DNA of 43,655 nt, taken from IMG/VR virus record IMGVR_UViG_3300027754_000176, positions 1 to 43,655 of that record; one strand, 5' to 3'. Below the pieces are notes generated by a model that was given only the letters and a program-made list of their open reading frames with translations, had not been told where the DNA came from and searched no databases. A program made the translations under genes and the position numbers. This document shows, piece after piece, positions 1-8,308 of the stretch. Source of the stretch: a virus. How positions within the stretch are numbered: the stretch's first letter is position 1; each line of letters starts with the position of its first letter.

Positions 1-130
1 CGCCAAACGCACCAGTCATGCCAGTGGTAATGAAATCGCCAGTTGCGTTTTTAGTAACGTAGTTCGACAGATCTACGCTTCCATTAGCGCCAAACGCACC
101 AGTCATGCCAGTGGTAATGAAATCGCCAGT
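1..130. repeat. 43-bp direct repeat inside fibre gene
   Basis: Bases 1-43 are repeated exactly at 88-130, a period of 87 bp or 29 codons, in frame with the fibre gene on the minus strand. It encodes two copies of GDFITTGMTGAFG separated by a linker. The array probably continues beyond the left edge. Confidence 0.85.
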
Positions 131-781
131 ACGTAAGCCAGTTAAAGCTGATGCATCACCATAATATTTACCACCAATTGTACAGATATCATTTACAAAT
201 ACTGTGTTGCTTATACCGCTAACATTAATACAAGATCCTAAAATATGTACTCCAGTTGAGCAGCATACGTAACTGCCAGATGACACTCCAACAAAAGAGT
301 TAGAAGATTTATTTATAATATTGCAGCGTCCGCCAGCTATAACGCTATCTAAAGAGCAAGATATAACATTACAACATCCATCTAAAATTGAAACAGAACA
401 TGAAGAATTAGTTATTTGATTTTTACATCCACCTAATATTGAAGAAGTGGAAGAATCGCATAAGCATTGATTTTTTCCACCCAAAATTGATGACTCATAA
501 GAAGTACGAATTATATTGCAACATCCATTTAAAATTGATGAATTTTCTGACAAACACGCCGCATTACTACATCCACCTAAAATACTAGAAGAATTAGAAT
601 TATTTAAACAATTTAAACAGCCTATGGTAACGCAATTAATGTCAGTTGAAGATATATTTGAAGCAAGAGATGTAGTACTTATTAAATTTCCAGTCATATC
701 ACTACTAACAAAAGCGCCAGATTGACCAGCGCCATTATCATATGTGATAATATTTGTTGTGTGATTGAAATTGATAGCCAT
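1..781 (-). CDS. Tail fibre protein with Cys-rich beta-roll repeats, 3' end cut by window edge
   Basis: The open frame starts at ATG (complement of 779-781) and runs without a stop to the left edge, so at least 260 residues are present and the C-terminus is missing. The N-terminus (MAINFNH) matches that of the fibre at 2286-4016, so the two are paralogues. Residues of about 40-190 form a ladder of short repeats of the type SSILGGCSN, typical of left-handed parallel beta-roll heads of trimeric adhesins (YadA/Hia-like), but with Cys at many turns. The visible C-terminal part then changes to a 29-residue repeat (GDFITTGMTGAFG...). It is probably a receptor-binding fibre. The exact role and partners are inference. 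A GTGTAA motif sits just upstream. Confidence 0.7.
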   Translation of the reverse strand, partial: MAINFNHTTNIITYDNGAGQSGAFVSSDMTGNLISTTSLASNISSTDINCVTIGCLNCLNNSNSSSILGGCSNAACLSENSSILNGCCNIIRTSYESSILGGKNQCLCDSSTSSILGGCKNQITNSSCSVSILDGCCNVISCSLDSVIAGGRCNIINKSSNSFVGVSSGSYVCCSTGVHILGSCINVSGISNTVFVNDICTIGGKYYGDASALTGLRTGDFITTGMTGAFGANGSVDLSNYVTKNATGDFITTGMTGAFG

Positions 782-796
782 ATTAAAAAATTACAC
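782..796 (-). promoter_or_regulatory. Putative phage late-type promoter motif GTGTAA
   Basis: Read on the minus strand, GTGTAA is followed by nine A/T bases and then the ATG of the fibre gene at 781. The same hexamer lies 8-9 bases before four other starts (2227, 27048, 30680, 34042). The position suggests a -10-type element with transcription starting at or near the ATG. The function is inferred from recurrence. Confidence 0.45.
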
Positions 797-818
797 GATA
801 TTAAAAAAATAAATTAAA

Positions 819-1502
819 TTAAACTGAGCCGCCATCCACATTATCCACATTAGCATCTTCTCCATCTATACCACCATCAAAATTAATAGAATTGTTTGAA
901 GAGAGAGCAAAAGATGAATTATCTGGCATAGAACCTGCAGTTAATTGAGCCAATGCGGCATTAAGATTAAATTGTGCTTTTTCTTTATTTATATTTTGTA
1001 TTGCTTCTATTTTAGAAACCCATTTCATTTTTGTATGAGAACTATCCATATATTTATATTTTATTCCATCATTGGTTGGTAAAACTTGAATATTAAAATC
1101 ATTTTGACTTTTAATTAAAAATGTGCAGTTAGAATTTATAACATCAAAATTAGAATTTCCTTCTGAAAAAACAAAAGAATTTAATTCTGCATTTAAATAT
1201 TCGCATTGAGAACCATCAGCGTGTTGACCAATAGCAACAATACTATTTTTTATAAACCATCCTTGTGTTGAATATTGATTTTTTAAATTTAAATATAAAT
1301 ATCCAGTACCATTTGCATAACCAGTAAAATCAAAACCTTCTGTATTGTTCTCACAAACCATGTATAAAAATTGATTCGCTCCTGTTTGAGATTCAGAATT
1401 CGAAAAAATGAATTGACCACAACATGCAGATTCTGGATTTACTCCAAAAGAAGGAAATCCAGTCAAAGAACTTGCAGAAGATCGTCTTTTATATAGAGGC
1501 AT
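819..1502 (-). CDS. Hypothetical structural protein, 227 aa
   Basis: I do not recognise a family. The protein begins MPLYKRRSSASS and is rich in Asn, Ser and aromatic residues. It ends in an Asp/Gly-rich acidic tail after a short alpha-helical stretch (EAIQNINKEKAQFNLNAA), which could be an oligomerisation segment. It starts one base after the stop of the gene at 1504-1977 (start complement at 1500-1502) and belongs to the same minus-strand fibre operon. That context suggests a fibre-associated or baseplate decoration protein. There are five Cys residues, in keeping with the Cys-rich neighbours. Confidence 0.55.
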   Translation of the reverse strand: MPLYKRRSSASSLTGFPSFGVNPESACCGQFIFSNSESQTGANQFLYMVCENNTEGFDFTGYANGTGYLYLNLKNQYSTQGWFIKNSIVAIGQHADGSQCEYLNAELNSFVFSEGNSNFDVINSNCTFLIKSQNDFNIQVLPTNDGIKYKYMDSSHTKMKWVSKIEAIQNINKEKAQFNLNAALAQLTAGSMPDNSSFALSSNNSINFDGGIDGEDANVDNVDGGSV

Positions 1503-1503
1503 T

Positions 1504-1977
1504 TTAAGTTCTGTAATAAATATTGGCCATTAATCCATTTCCATTATTACCCTGCCATGCGTCATTTCCCTGTTTATCTGTAGATATATAAGTAATAATA
1601 CCTTGAAATTCACCTATTGAATAGGTGAAATTTTGATCTAATGTAGATTGAGCATATATTGGATAGGTTAAAACTGGAGAATTACCATATCCAGAAAATT
1701 GGATATACAAAGGTTCGTCATTTAAATTGTTGTCTACAAAAAAACCAACAAGTTTACTTGCAGACTGACTAACTTCAACATGCTCGCCAGAAAGATTAAG
1801 AATTCTATATCCAGAAGATGTGGGAGGTGTAAATTCAAAAGATGCTCCCCCTGCGCCAGCAAGATCAGCTGGTGTCATTGGACGCCATTCAGCATAACTT
1901 CCATCGTAAATATAACTCAAATGAGGAGTTATTTTACCATGAGTAATTGATGAAGATGGGAAAACAGGATTGGGCAT
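1504..1977 (-). CDS. Hypothetical structural protein, 157 aa
   Basis: No family recognised. The N-terminal part contains WRPMTPADLAGAGG, a Gly/Ala stretch often seen where a phage virion protein links a short anchor to a beta-rich domain. The rest (about residues 48-157) is beta-rich and Tyr/Gly/Asn-rich, as in small head or tail decoration proteins. It is packed tightly between two other short structural genes, starting one base after the stop of the 1979-2227 gene, so co-translation is likely. The structural role is inferred from operon position. Confidence 0.55.
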   Translation of the reverse strand: MPNPVFPSSSITHGKITPHLSYIYDGSYAEWRPMTPADLAGAGGASFEFTPPTSSGYRILNLSGEHVEVSQSASKLVGFFVDNNLNDEPLYIQFSGYGNSPVLTYPIYAQSTLDQNFTYSIGEFQGIITYISTDKQGNDAWQGNNGNGLMANIYYRT

Positions 1978-1978
1978 A

Positions 1979-2227
1979 CTAACTATACAAAATTACACCA
2001 GTAGTATTACTTGCAAACATTTTTACAGTAGAAAACGGCACTCCAACAGGAAATGTAATACCATCATCGCTTGGTATATGCATTATATGAGTATTATCTA
2101 CAACAACAGACGCAATACCATTAGTTCCATTATATAATCCATGTAGAAAACTAGCTCCAGTGATTGTGGTTGAATTTGTTGTATTTAATGTATAGAATTT
2201 TCCTATTTTTTGATAATTGTCAGCCAT
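1979..2227 (-). CDS. Small hypothetical structural protein, 82 aa
   Basis: A short beta-rich protein (MADNYQKIGKFYTLN...) of unknown family. It is the first gene of a sub-operon that reads on through 1504-1977 and 819-1502. Its own GTGTAA motif lies eight bases upstream of the ATG, which supports this start. The length and the Ser/Thr/Asn/Gly composition resemble minor tail or fibre-tip proteins. No signal peptide or membrane segment is visible. Confidence 0.55.
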   Translation of the reverse strand: MADNYQKIGKFYTLNTTNSTTITGASFLHGLYNGTNGIASVVVDNTHIMHIPSDDGITFPVGVPFSTVKMFASNTTGVILYS

Positions 2228-2241
2228 ATTTAATTTTACAC
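2228..2241 (-). promoter_or_regulatory. Putative late-type promoter motif GTGTAA
   Basis: On the minus strand GTGTAAAATTAAAT runs directly into the ATG at 2227. This is one of the closest matches to the shared pattern GTGTAA-N8/9-ATG and nearly identical to the element before the gene at 30680. Confidence 0.5.
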
Positions 2242-2285
2242 TTTCTAAATATTATAATTTTTTATTGAATTAATTATATTGGTTA

Positions 2286-4016
2286 TTATGCCTGAGATAC
2301 TATAGTAGTAGCATATGGTTGTTGAGTTATGGTAGATTTATATTTATTATTATAATATAATCCTAACGCTGCAATACAAGAATACATATTATTTGCGTTT
2401 GCATAAATACCATTACCATCTATTGCATAATATCCTACAGTACTTGCGCCTGCAGATAAAATAGAAAAAGCATTACCGAATGAACCAACAGTAGTAGTAG
2501 CACCACCTATAAATATACCATTTCCAGTTGGTGAAAAATTAGTAATACTACTTGTGCCAATAACAGTTAATCCATTATCAACCCTAATTACAGGTGCGCC
2601 AGAAATATATCCAGAAGATTGAATTTGACTATCTCTTATTTCAAGATAAGGATTTGGTGTCGCCATGCCAGCACCTGTGATTTTAATTGCAGTATTTGCC
2701 GCAGCATAAATAGAAGAACCATTTTTTATATAAGCATTAGCGCAATGTAGATATAATGTAGAATTAAAATTCAATGCAAAACAAATTGCAGTGGAATTTG
2801 AAACAGTAACAGAGGCTACGTTTGAACTATTAAAATATAAAACTGATCCACTTGAAGCATAAACCACATTTTTTGATACTAATCCAGTATAACTATCTTG
2901 AATATAAACATTATTAAAACAAACTTCATTTCTAACGCCAGTTGAATAAATGCAAAATGTAGGCAAAACTCCAGAATTAGAAAATGTAAGGTTATCAAGT
3001 GCAAGTCTATTATTTCCAATAGCAGTCGAACTTCCTGTGAATATATGAGATCCACAAATAACAGTACTTTGAGAATTAGATAGTCCCCCTGCAATTCCAT
3101 AAAGACTAACATTTCCTTTAAGAATTAAATTTTCACGCCAATATCTACCAGTATTTGGAGGAATAATTACAATATAATTGTTATCAAAACAAGCGTCAGT
3201 TATTGAATCAATTGTTTGTTGAATAGTAGGATAATCTACTCCAACTACTTTAACATTATTACCAAAAACACCTTTTAAACAAGTCAATCCACATCCATTT
3301 CCATAATATTGTCCACCTGAAGAGCAAATATTATTAACATAAACTGTGTTTATTGCACCATTTGCACAAATGCCACTACCTAAAATATGCGCTCCAGTAG
3401 AAAATAAAATACAATTATTTAAACTACCCAAAATAGAAGAAAATGAAGACGCACAAATTTTATTGTTATTGCCTCCAAGAATGTTAGAATGCAGAGAAGA
3501 GCCATCTCCACATATTGTATTTAACGATCCACCAACAATTGAACTATCACACATCTGGCATATAAAATTAGAATCTCCGCCACCAATAAATGTATAATGA
3601 GAATTTTGAGAGATACAGTTTGAAGATCCGCCACCAACAAAAGCAAAATTAGAAGAAGCAATTCTATTGAAAGTACCCCCAACAACTGTAGAACAATTAG
3701 AGCTATTCACGCAATTACTTGCTCCGCCCAAAATAATAGCTGCACAAGCATCATTCATGCAATGGTTTTTTCCAGCTCCTATAAATGAGTATGGAGAAGT
3801 TCCATATATACAGTTTGAAGATCCAGCTCCAATAAAAGCATAAATTGAATTTGCCGAAACAATAGAATTATTTAAATTAGAAGCTAATACACCATTGGAA
3901 GATCCACCCCCACCCCCACCAAAATTACCAGTCATAGCATCTGTAATAAAAAATCCAGTGGAATTATTTACGCAAAAATATATGCAATTTTGTTCGTGAT
4001 TGAAATTAAGAGCCAT
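2286..4016 (-). CDS. Tail fibre/spike: Cys-rich beta-roll head plus pectin-lyase-like beta-helix
   Basis: A 576-residue fibre protein. Residues 1-20 (MALNFNH...) match the paralogue at 1-781. After a poly-Gly hinge near residue 33, residues of about 45-230 carry repeats such as FIGAGSSNC, ILGGASNC and VVGGTFN, the S/G/N pattern of a left-handed beta-roll, with a Cys in most turns (over 20 Cys in about 240 residues). From about residue 255 the pattern changes to DYPTIQQTID, IVIIPPNTG and VSLYGIAGG. This is typical of the capping and first coils of a right-handed parallel beta-helix of the pectin-lyase superfamily, as in phage tailspikes and depolymerases. Catalytic residues cannot be assigned by eye. 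It is probably the receptor-binding or polysaccharide-degrading spike and is the first gene of the minus-strand fibre cluster. Confidence 0.7.
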   Translation of the reverse strand: MALNFNHEQNCIYFCVNNSTGFFITDAMTGNFGGGGGGSSNGVLASNLNNSIVSANSIYAFIGAGSSNCIYGTSPYSFIGAGKNHCMNDACAAIILGGASNCVNSSNCSTVVGGTFNRIASSNFAFVGGGSSNCISQNSHYTFIGGGDSNFICQMCDSSIVGGSLNTICGDGSSLHSNILGGNNNKICASSFSSILGSLNNCILFSTGAHILGSGICANGAINTVYVNNICSSGGQYYGNGCGLTCLKGVFGNNVKVVGVDYPTIQQTIDSITDACFDNNYIVIIPPNTGRYWRENLILKGNVSLYGIAGGLSNSQSTVICGSHIFTGSSTAIGNNRLALDNLTFSNSGVLPTFCIYSTGVRNEVCFNNVYIQDSYTGLVSKNVVYASSGSVLYFNSSNVASVTVSNSTAICFALNFNSTLYLHCANAYIKNGSSIYAAANTAIKITGAGMATPNPYLEIRDSQIQSSGYISGAPVIRVDNGLTVIGTSSITNFSPTGNGIFIGGATTTVGSFGNAFSILSAGASTVGYYAIDGNGIYANANNMYSCIAALGLYYNNKYKSTITQQPYATTIVSQA

Positions 4017-4069
4017 ATGTGTAAATTTATATCTTTTTACACTCTTTTAGAAACGTGGCTTTTTATTAT

Positions 4070-4075
4070 TATAAT
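4070..4075 (+). promoter_or_regulatory. -10 box TATAAT five bases before ATG
   Basis: A perfect TATAAT lies five bases before the ATG at 4081, in the 64-bp divergent interval between the fibre gene and the plus-strand operon. No good -35 box is seen. The position implies a leaderless or nearly leaderless transcript. Confidence 0.45.
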
Positions 4076-4080
4076 CTAGT

Positions 4081-4554
4081 ATGAAATTTAGTTTATATAA
4101 GCCTAATTCAAAAGTTACTGGATGCGCTTTTCAATTTAAAATTGGACAGGGTAAAAATGAAGAAAAGACACTTTATGTCAGCGCAATTCAACAAGCTTCG
4201 TGGAATGAAAATACAAAAACTGGATCATTTTCAGACAATGCAAAAAATCCAGAAAAAACATTGAATATTAAATTAAATGAAAATGAAATTGGAGGATTGC
4301 TTTATGCAATTAGACAATATACAGACTTTTCAGCATTTCATACATTTGATGAAAATAAAACTCAAATCAGCTTCAAACCATATACAAAAAATAATGATGC
4401 AAAAACAAAAGCATTTTCATTCACAATCTCAAGAAATGGAAATCAAAAATTTGGAATTGGAATTGAATTAGGTGAGGCAGAAGCTTTATCTGAATTTTTA
4501 AAATTTACTTTATCTGAAATCTACTATAGCAGAAATTTTTCAAAATCTGAATAA
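4081..4554 (+). CDS. Hypothetical protein, possible PC4/Whirly-like ssDNA-binding protein
   Basis: 157 residues, with no confident family. The N-terminal half alternates beta-strand-like segments (CAFQFKIGQG, KTLYVSAIQQASW) with an Asn/Lys-rich loop. It continues with ISFKPYTKNND and a FSFTISRNGN strand and ends in an amphipathic helix. This strand-rich layout with a C-terminal helix is reminiscent of PC4/Whirly-type single-strand DNA-binding domains, but the resemblance is by eye only. It opens the plus-strand operon and its stop overlaps the start of the glycosyltransferase (TAATG). Confidence 0.4.
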   Translation: MKFSLYKPNSKVTGCAFQFKIGQGKNEEKTLYVSAIQQASWNENTKTGSFSDNAKNPEKTLNIKLNENEIGGLLYAIRQYTDFSAFHTFDENKTQISFKPYTKNNDAKTKAFSFTISRNGNQKFGIGIELGEAEALSEFLKFTLSEIYYSRNFSKSE

Positions 4555-6452
4555 TGAAGAAAAAGATCGTCTTTCATTCAAATTTTTCTAAAGCTTTTAC
4601 TGGTTTTGGCAAAAATGCAAAAAATATATTAAAATATTTACATTCCACAAATAAATACGAAATTGTTGAAGCTGCAAATGGAATGATGCATGGATCTCCA
4701 GAAACTCAAAAACAACCTTGGAAAGCGTATGGAATGGTTCCCCAGCAGCAAAAAGCAGAACAATTAAAAGCTCAATTTCCAGGCATTGAAAATGCATTTG
4801 GTTATGGTAGTGGAATGATTGATGAAGTTATTCAAACTGAAAAACCAGATATTTATGTTGGAGTTGAAGATATTTGGGGATTTTTAAGCTATTGGGATAA
4901 ACCTTGGTGGAATAAAATTAATTCAATGATTTGGACTACTTTGGATAGTTTGCCAATTTTACCAGATGCAATTAATGCAGCACCAAAGATTAAAAATTAT
5001 TATGTTTGGGCTTCTTTTGCTGAAAAGGCAATGAAGTCAATTGGATATGATCATGTAAAAACATTAAGAGGGTGCTTAGATACTTCTAAATATTATAAAT
5101 TACAACAAGATCAAAGGCAAAATTTGAGAAGTAAATGGGGACTTTCAGATTCTTTTGTTATTGGTTTTGTATTCAGGAATCAGCTTAGAAAATCTGTGCC
5201 AAATTTATTGGATGGATTTAATTTATTTAGACATAGTAATCCAAAATCAAATGCAAAATTACTTTTGCATACGCATTGGTCTGAAGGTTGGGATATTCCA
5301 AGATTAATAAGAGAAAAAAATATTCCAAATGAATTAATATATACTACATATTATTGTTCCGAATGTGGAGAATATGAGGTTAAACCATTTTTGAAGCAAA
5401 ACTTACCTTGTAAATTTTGTGGAGCGCAATCTTCGCAAAATACAACAAATACTGGAGCAGGAGTTTCAGAAAATCAATTAAATGAGATTTATAACTTAAT
5501 GGATGTATATTGCCATGCATTTACAAGTGGTGGGCAAGAAATTCCAATTCAAGAAGCAAAATTAACAGAATTAATTACATTGGTTACAAATTATTCTTGT
5601 GGTGAAGATTCATGTTCGCATGAAAGTGGAGGAATTCCATTAGAATGGACTGAATATAGAGAGCCAGGTACTCAATTTATTAAAGCTTCAACATTGCCAA
5701 CTAGTATTTCTGAAAAGCTAACTGAAGTATTTTTTCTACATCCAGATAAAAAAGAAAAAATAGGACAAAAATCAAGGCAGTGGGTTATAGATAATTTCTC
5801 AGTAGAAGTAATAGGAAAAAAGCTGGAAGACATTTTTGATTCCTTTGAAGATATTGATTATGATTTTAATTTTATAGATAAACAAGTTAATTCAAATTAT
5901 CCCATTCCAAGCATTGAAAACAATGAAGATTTTGTTATTGATTTGTATAAAAATATTTTAAATGAAATTATTGATAAAAATAGCTCTGCATGTATTGAAA
6001 TGTGCAATCATTTAAAATTAGGCGCACCAAAACAAGATATTTATAATCATATTTTAAATCAAGCAAAAACCGCTTTAAATAAACCAAAGCAGATTTCTTT
6101 TGAAGATTTATTGGATAAAGATGATGATGGTAAAAGATTAGCAGTAGTAATTCCTCAATCTGGAGGAGATGTTTTAATGGTTAATGCGCTTCTTGAAAAT
6201 TTAAAAACATTATATCCTGAATATAATATTTATATTTTTACTGATCCTAGATTTAATAATTTAATTATAGACAATCCAGCAGTTCATAAAGTTTTACCAT
6301 TTCATCCAATGTGTGAAAATCTTCTTTATTTAGAAGGTCAAGGGCAACATAAAGGATTTTTTGAATTGGCGTTTTTACCGCACATAACTACTCAAAAAGT
6401 TTTTGGTTATCAACATAACGGAAAAGACAAATTACAATTTTCATTAGTATAA
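4554..6452 (+). CDS. Glycosyltransferase (GT4-like) with zinc ribbon, fused to N-terminal half of GT9 heptosyltransferase
   Basis: 632 residues in two parts. Residues of about 1-430 look like a GT-B glycosyltransferase of the GT4 group: an N-terminal KIVFHSNFSKAFTGFG segment, a central IGFVFRNQLRKSVPNLLDGF, and a late GQEIPIQEAKL stretch corresponding to the donor-binding ExxxxxE region. A four-Cys zinc ribbon (CSEC...CKFC, about residues 266-290) is inserted between them, which is unusual. From about residue 530 (RLAVVIPQSGGDVLMVNALL) the protein changes to the N-terminal domain of a GT9 heptosyltransferase. It stops where the C-terminal domain should begin, and that domain is the next gene. 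It may glycosylate phage DNA, virion or host surface; the substrate is unknown. Confidence 0.65.
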   Translation: MKKKIVFHSNFSKAFTGFGKNAKNILKYLHSTNKYEIVEAANGMMHGSPETQKQPWKAYGMVPQQQKAEQLKAQFPGIENAFGYGSGMIDEVIQTEKPDIYVGVEDIWGFLSYWDKPWWNKINSMIWTTLDSLPILPDAINAAPKIKNYYVWASFAEKAMKSIGYDHVKTLRGCLDTSKYYKLQQDQRQNLRSKWGLSDSFVIGFVFRNQLRKSVPNLLDGFNLFRHSNPKSNAKLLLHTHWSEGWDIPRLIREKNIPNELIYTTYYCSECGEYEVKPFLKQNLPCKFCGAQSSQNTTNTGAGVSENQLNEIYNLMDVYCHAFTSGGQEIPIQEAKLTELITLVTNYSCGEDSCSHESGGIPLEWTEYREPGTQFIKASTLPTSISEKLTEVFFLHPDKKEKIGQKSRQWVIDNFSVEVIGKKLEDIFDSFEDIDYDFNFIDKQVNSNYPIPSIENNEDFVIDLYKNILNEIIDKNSSACIEMCNHLKLGAPKQDIYNHILNQAKTALNKPKQISFEDLLDKDDDGKRLAVVIPQSGGDVLMVNALLENLKTLYPEYNIYIFTDPRFNNLIIDNPAVHKVLPFHPMCENLLYLEGQGQHKGFFELAFLPHITTQKVFGYQHNGKDKLQFSLV

Positions 6453-6453
6453 T

Positions 6454-7620
6454 ATGGGGCACTTAATAGAAGAATACGCAAAAAATTTAGGAGTAAAAAT
6501 TGGAAAACCAATTTTACAAAATCATTATTATCCTATTTTAGCTGAAAAATATATAACAATTCATTGTGATAACAAGATTGATTCAAAAAATTATGAATAC
6601 TTTCCACAAGCACTAACTTTATTAAAGCCAATTTTACGTCATAATGGTTATAAAATTTTTCAAATTGGTGGACCAGAAGATCCAAAATTAAAAGATGTAG
6701 ATGGGCATTTATTAAATTTAACATTTCAACAATCTTCTAATGTTATAAAAAATTCTCAGTTGCATATTGGTATTGATAGTTTACCAGTACATATTGCTAG
6801 TATGTATGATATACCAATAGTTGCAATTTATTCTCACATCTATCCAGCAAATGCTTATCCATATTGGAGTTCTAAAGAAAAAGTGATTATTTTGGAATCT
6901 GACAAAAATGGATATAAACCATCTTTTTCTTATCAAGAAAACCCAAAAACTATTAGATCAATTAAACCAGAGCAAGTTGCTCAATCAGCATTAAATTTAC
7001 TTGGATTAAATTTTGAAATTAATTTTGATACTTTATATATTGGAAGTCATTATCATATTCCAATCGTAGAAGTTATCCCAAATTTTAAAGCAAATATTGA
7101 AGATCAAAAAAATAATACAATTTATATAAGATCGGATCTGCATTTAGATATTGATAATCTTGCATTTTGGTGCGCAAATTATAAAGTTAAAATCATTGCA
7201 AAAGAAATATTACCATTAGATTTATTAAAACATTTTTCTAAAAATATCGATACTATATTTTTTAAAATATCTGATTTATCAATATCTAATGAATATTTTG
7301 AATCACTTAAAAGATTAAAAATTAAATTTAATATTTGCACATTAGATAAAGAAAATTTATCTAAATTTAGAAGTAATTATTTTGATTTTGGAATTGAATT
7401 TGACAATGAAAAAGAAAGAATTTCAAATTTTAAAAAAATAAATTCAAATTTTTTAACTTCCAAAGTAATTCTTTCAAATGGCAAGACATACGCTAGTGAA
7501 ATGCATGTAGCAGAAGATAAACCGCTTGACAAAGAAGTGAGTGTATCCTATGATGATGATCGCTTCTGGAAAGACTCAGAGCATTTTTACTTCTATGAAC
7601 AAAACAGAATTCAAGTATAA
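6454..7620 (+). CDS. C-terminal half of a GT9 heptosyltransferase plus extra domain
   Basis: 388 residues. Residues of about 1-190 form the C-terminal Rossmann domain of a GT9 (ADP-heptose:LPS heptosyltransferase) enzyme: FQIGGPEDPK, then SQLHIGIDSLPVHIAS and PIVAIYSHIYPANAYPYW, which bind the nucleotide-sugar. The matching N-terminal half is fused to the end of the preceding protein, which stops in a different frame one base before this ATG. Residues of about 195-388 form a second alpha/beta domain (LYIGSHYHIPIVEVIPNF...) that I do not recognise. The two halves could reconstitute one enzyme in trans, or a recent +1 frameshift could have split it. Expression probably depends on coupling (TAATATG, no Shine-Dalgarno). 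Confidence 0.6.
   Translation: MGHLIEEYAKNLGVKIGKPILQNHYYPILAEKYITIHCDNKIDSKNYEYFPQALTLLKPILRHNGYKIFQIGGPEDPKLKDVDGHLLNLTFQQSSNVIKNSQLHIGIDSLPVHIASMYDIPIVAIYSHIYPANAYPYWSSKEKVIILESDKNGYKPSFSYQENPKTIRSIKPEQVAQSALNLLGLNFEINFDTLYIGSHYHIPIVEVIPNFKANIEDQKNNTIYIRSDLHLDIDNLAFWCANYKVKIIAKEILPLDLLKHFSKNIDTIFFKISDLSISNEYFESLKRLKIKFNICTLDKENLSKFRSNYFDFGIEFDNEKERISNFKKINSNFLTSKVILSNGKTYASEMHVAEDKPLDKEVSVSYDDDRFWKDSEHFYFYEQNRIQV
7526..7554 (+). promoter_or_regulatory. Putative sigma-70-type promoter inside preceding gene
   Basis: TTGACA (7526-7531), a 17-base spacer and TATGAT (7549-7554) lie in the 3' end of the upstream gene. Transcription would begin near 7561, about 34 bases before the chosen start of the Rad52-like gene, so unlike the other promoters here it would leave a short leader. 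Confidence 0.4.
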
Positions 7621-8308
7621 CGAAAACGGAACAATTAATTGGCGAGCAATGGTCAAGCCAGAACATCTTTATCCAAATAAAGATTGGTTTGAACTGCGTA
7701 ATAAGCCAGTACCAGAATCAATTGAGGGATTAGCTGACAATCAGCTTCTAATTAAACTTGGGGGTCTTAAAGAGCTTGCAAAACTCAGGGGCTACAATCA
7801 AGTTTCATACGAAGTGATTAAATGCGAAAGAGATTACGTGGTTGTTAAGTGCAAAATCCACTGGAAAGCTTTAATGGATGCTGTTCCATCGATGGTTATT
7901 CTAGAAGATCCTTGCGCTTTTGAAGATATGGCTAATGCCACTCTTGAAAATACAAACGATTTCTGTGCAAAATTCCTAGAAACAATTGCTACAAATCGCG
8001 CATTTGTTCGTTGTGTTCGCAATTATTTAGGAATTAATATTGTTGGTGATGATGAAATTGATAAATCAAAAAATAAAATTTCTTCATACGAAGGTTCAGA
8101 ATCTACAATTGTAAACATTACTCCACAAGGTTTGTTAAAAAAGCAAGCAAAAGATAAATTAAATTGCGAATCATTTGAAGAATTTAAAACTTTTTTAAGA
8201 AAGCTTTGGAGTGAAAAATTATGGCAAAATGAAAATGTTTCAGATTGGAAAGATTTTGCTGATGTACCAGCAAAAGAATGCCGCAAACTTAGCTCTCTTA
8301 TTAAATAA
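7595..8308 (+). CDS. Putative Rad52/ERF-like single-strand annealing protein
   Basis: 237 residues from the ATG at 7595 (MNKTEFKYNENG). This start is preferred over in-frame starts further upstream because the preceding residues are low-complexity MMM sequence inside the previous gene. The core has an NQLLIKLGGLKELAKLRGY segment, beta strands (YVVVKCKIHW), and then ETIATNRAFVRCVRNYLGINIVGDDE. The final motif resembles the signature of Rad52/ERF-type recombinases, where AxxKAxxRAxRxxLG precedes an acidic patch. If correct, it anneals ssDNA during phage recombination-dependent replication. A divergent helix-rich C-terminus (about 180-237) is probably a protein-interaction tail. Family assignment is tentative. 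Confidence 0.45.
   Translation: MNKTEFKYNENGTINWRAMVKPEHLYPNKDWFELRNKPVPESIEGLADNQLLIKLGGLKELAKLRGYNQVSYEVIKCERDYVVVKCKIHWKALMDAVPSMVILEDPCAFEDMANATLENTNDFCAKFLETIATNRAFVRCVRNYLGINIVGDDEIDKSKNKISSYEGSESTIVNITPQGLLKKQAKDKLNCESFEEFKTFLRKLWSEKLWQNENVSDWKDFADVPAKECRKLSSLIK

Noticed and set aside
1-130. CRISPR array
   Set aside because: Only two 43-bp copies, in frame with a protein repeat and with a coding spacer; no other regularly spaced repeats occur in the window.
516-725. Plus-strand ORF inside the fibre region
   Set aside because: It is an antisense shadow of the repeat-bearing fibre gene at 1-781; the minus frame has the clear beta-roll pattern.
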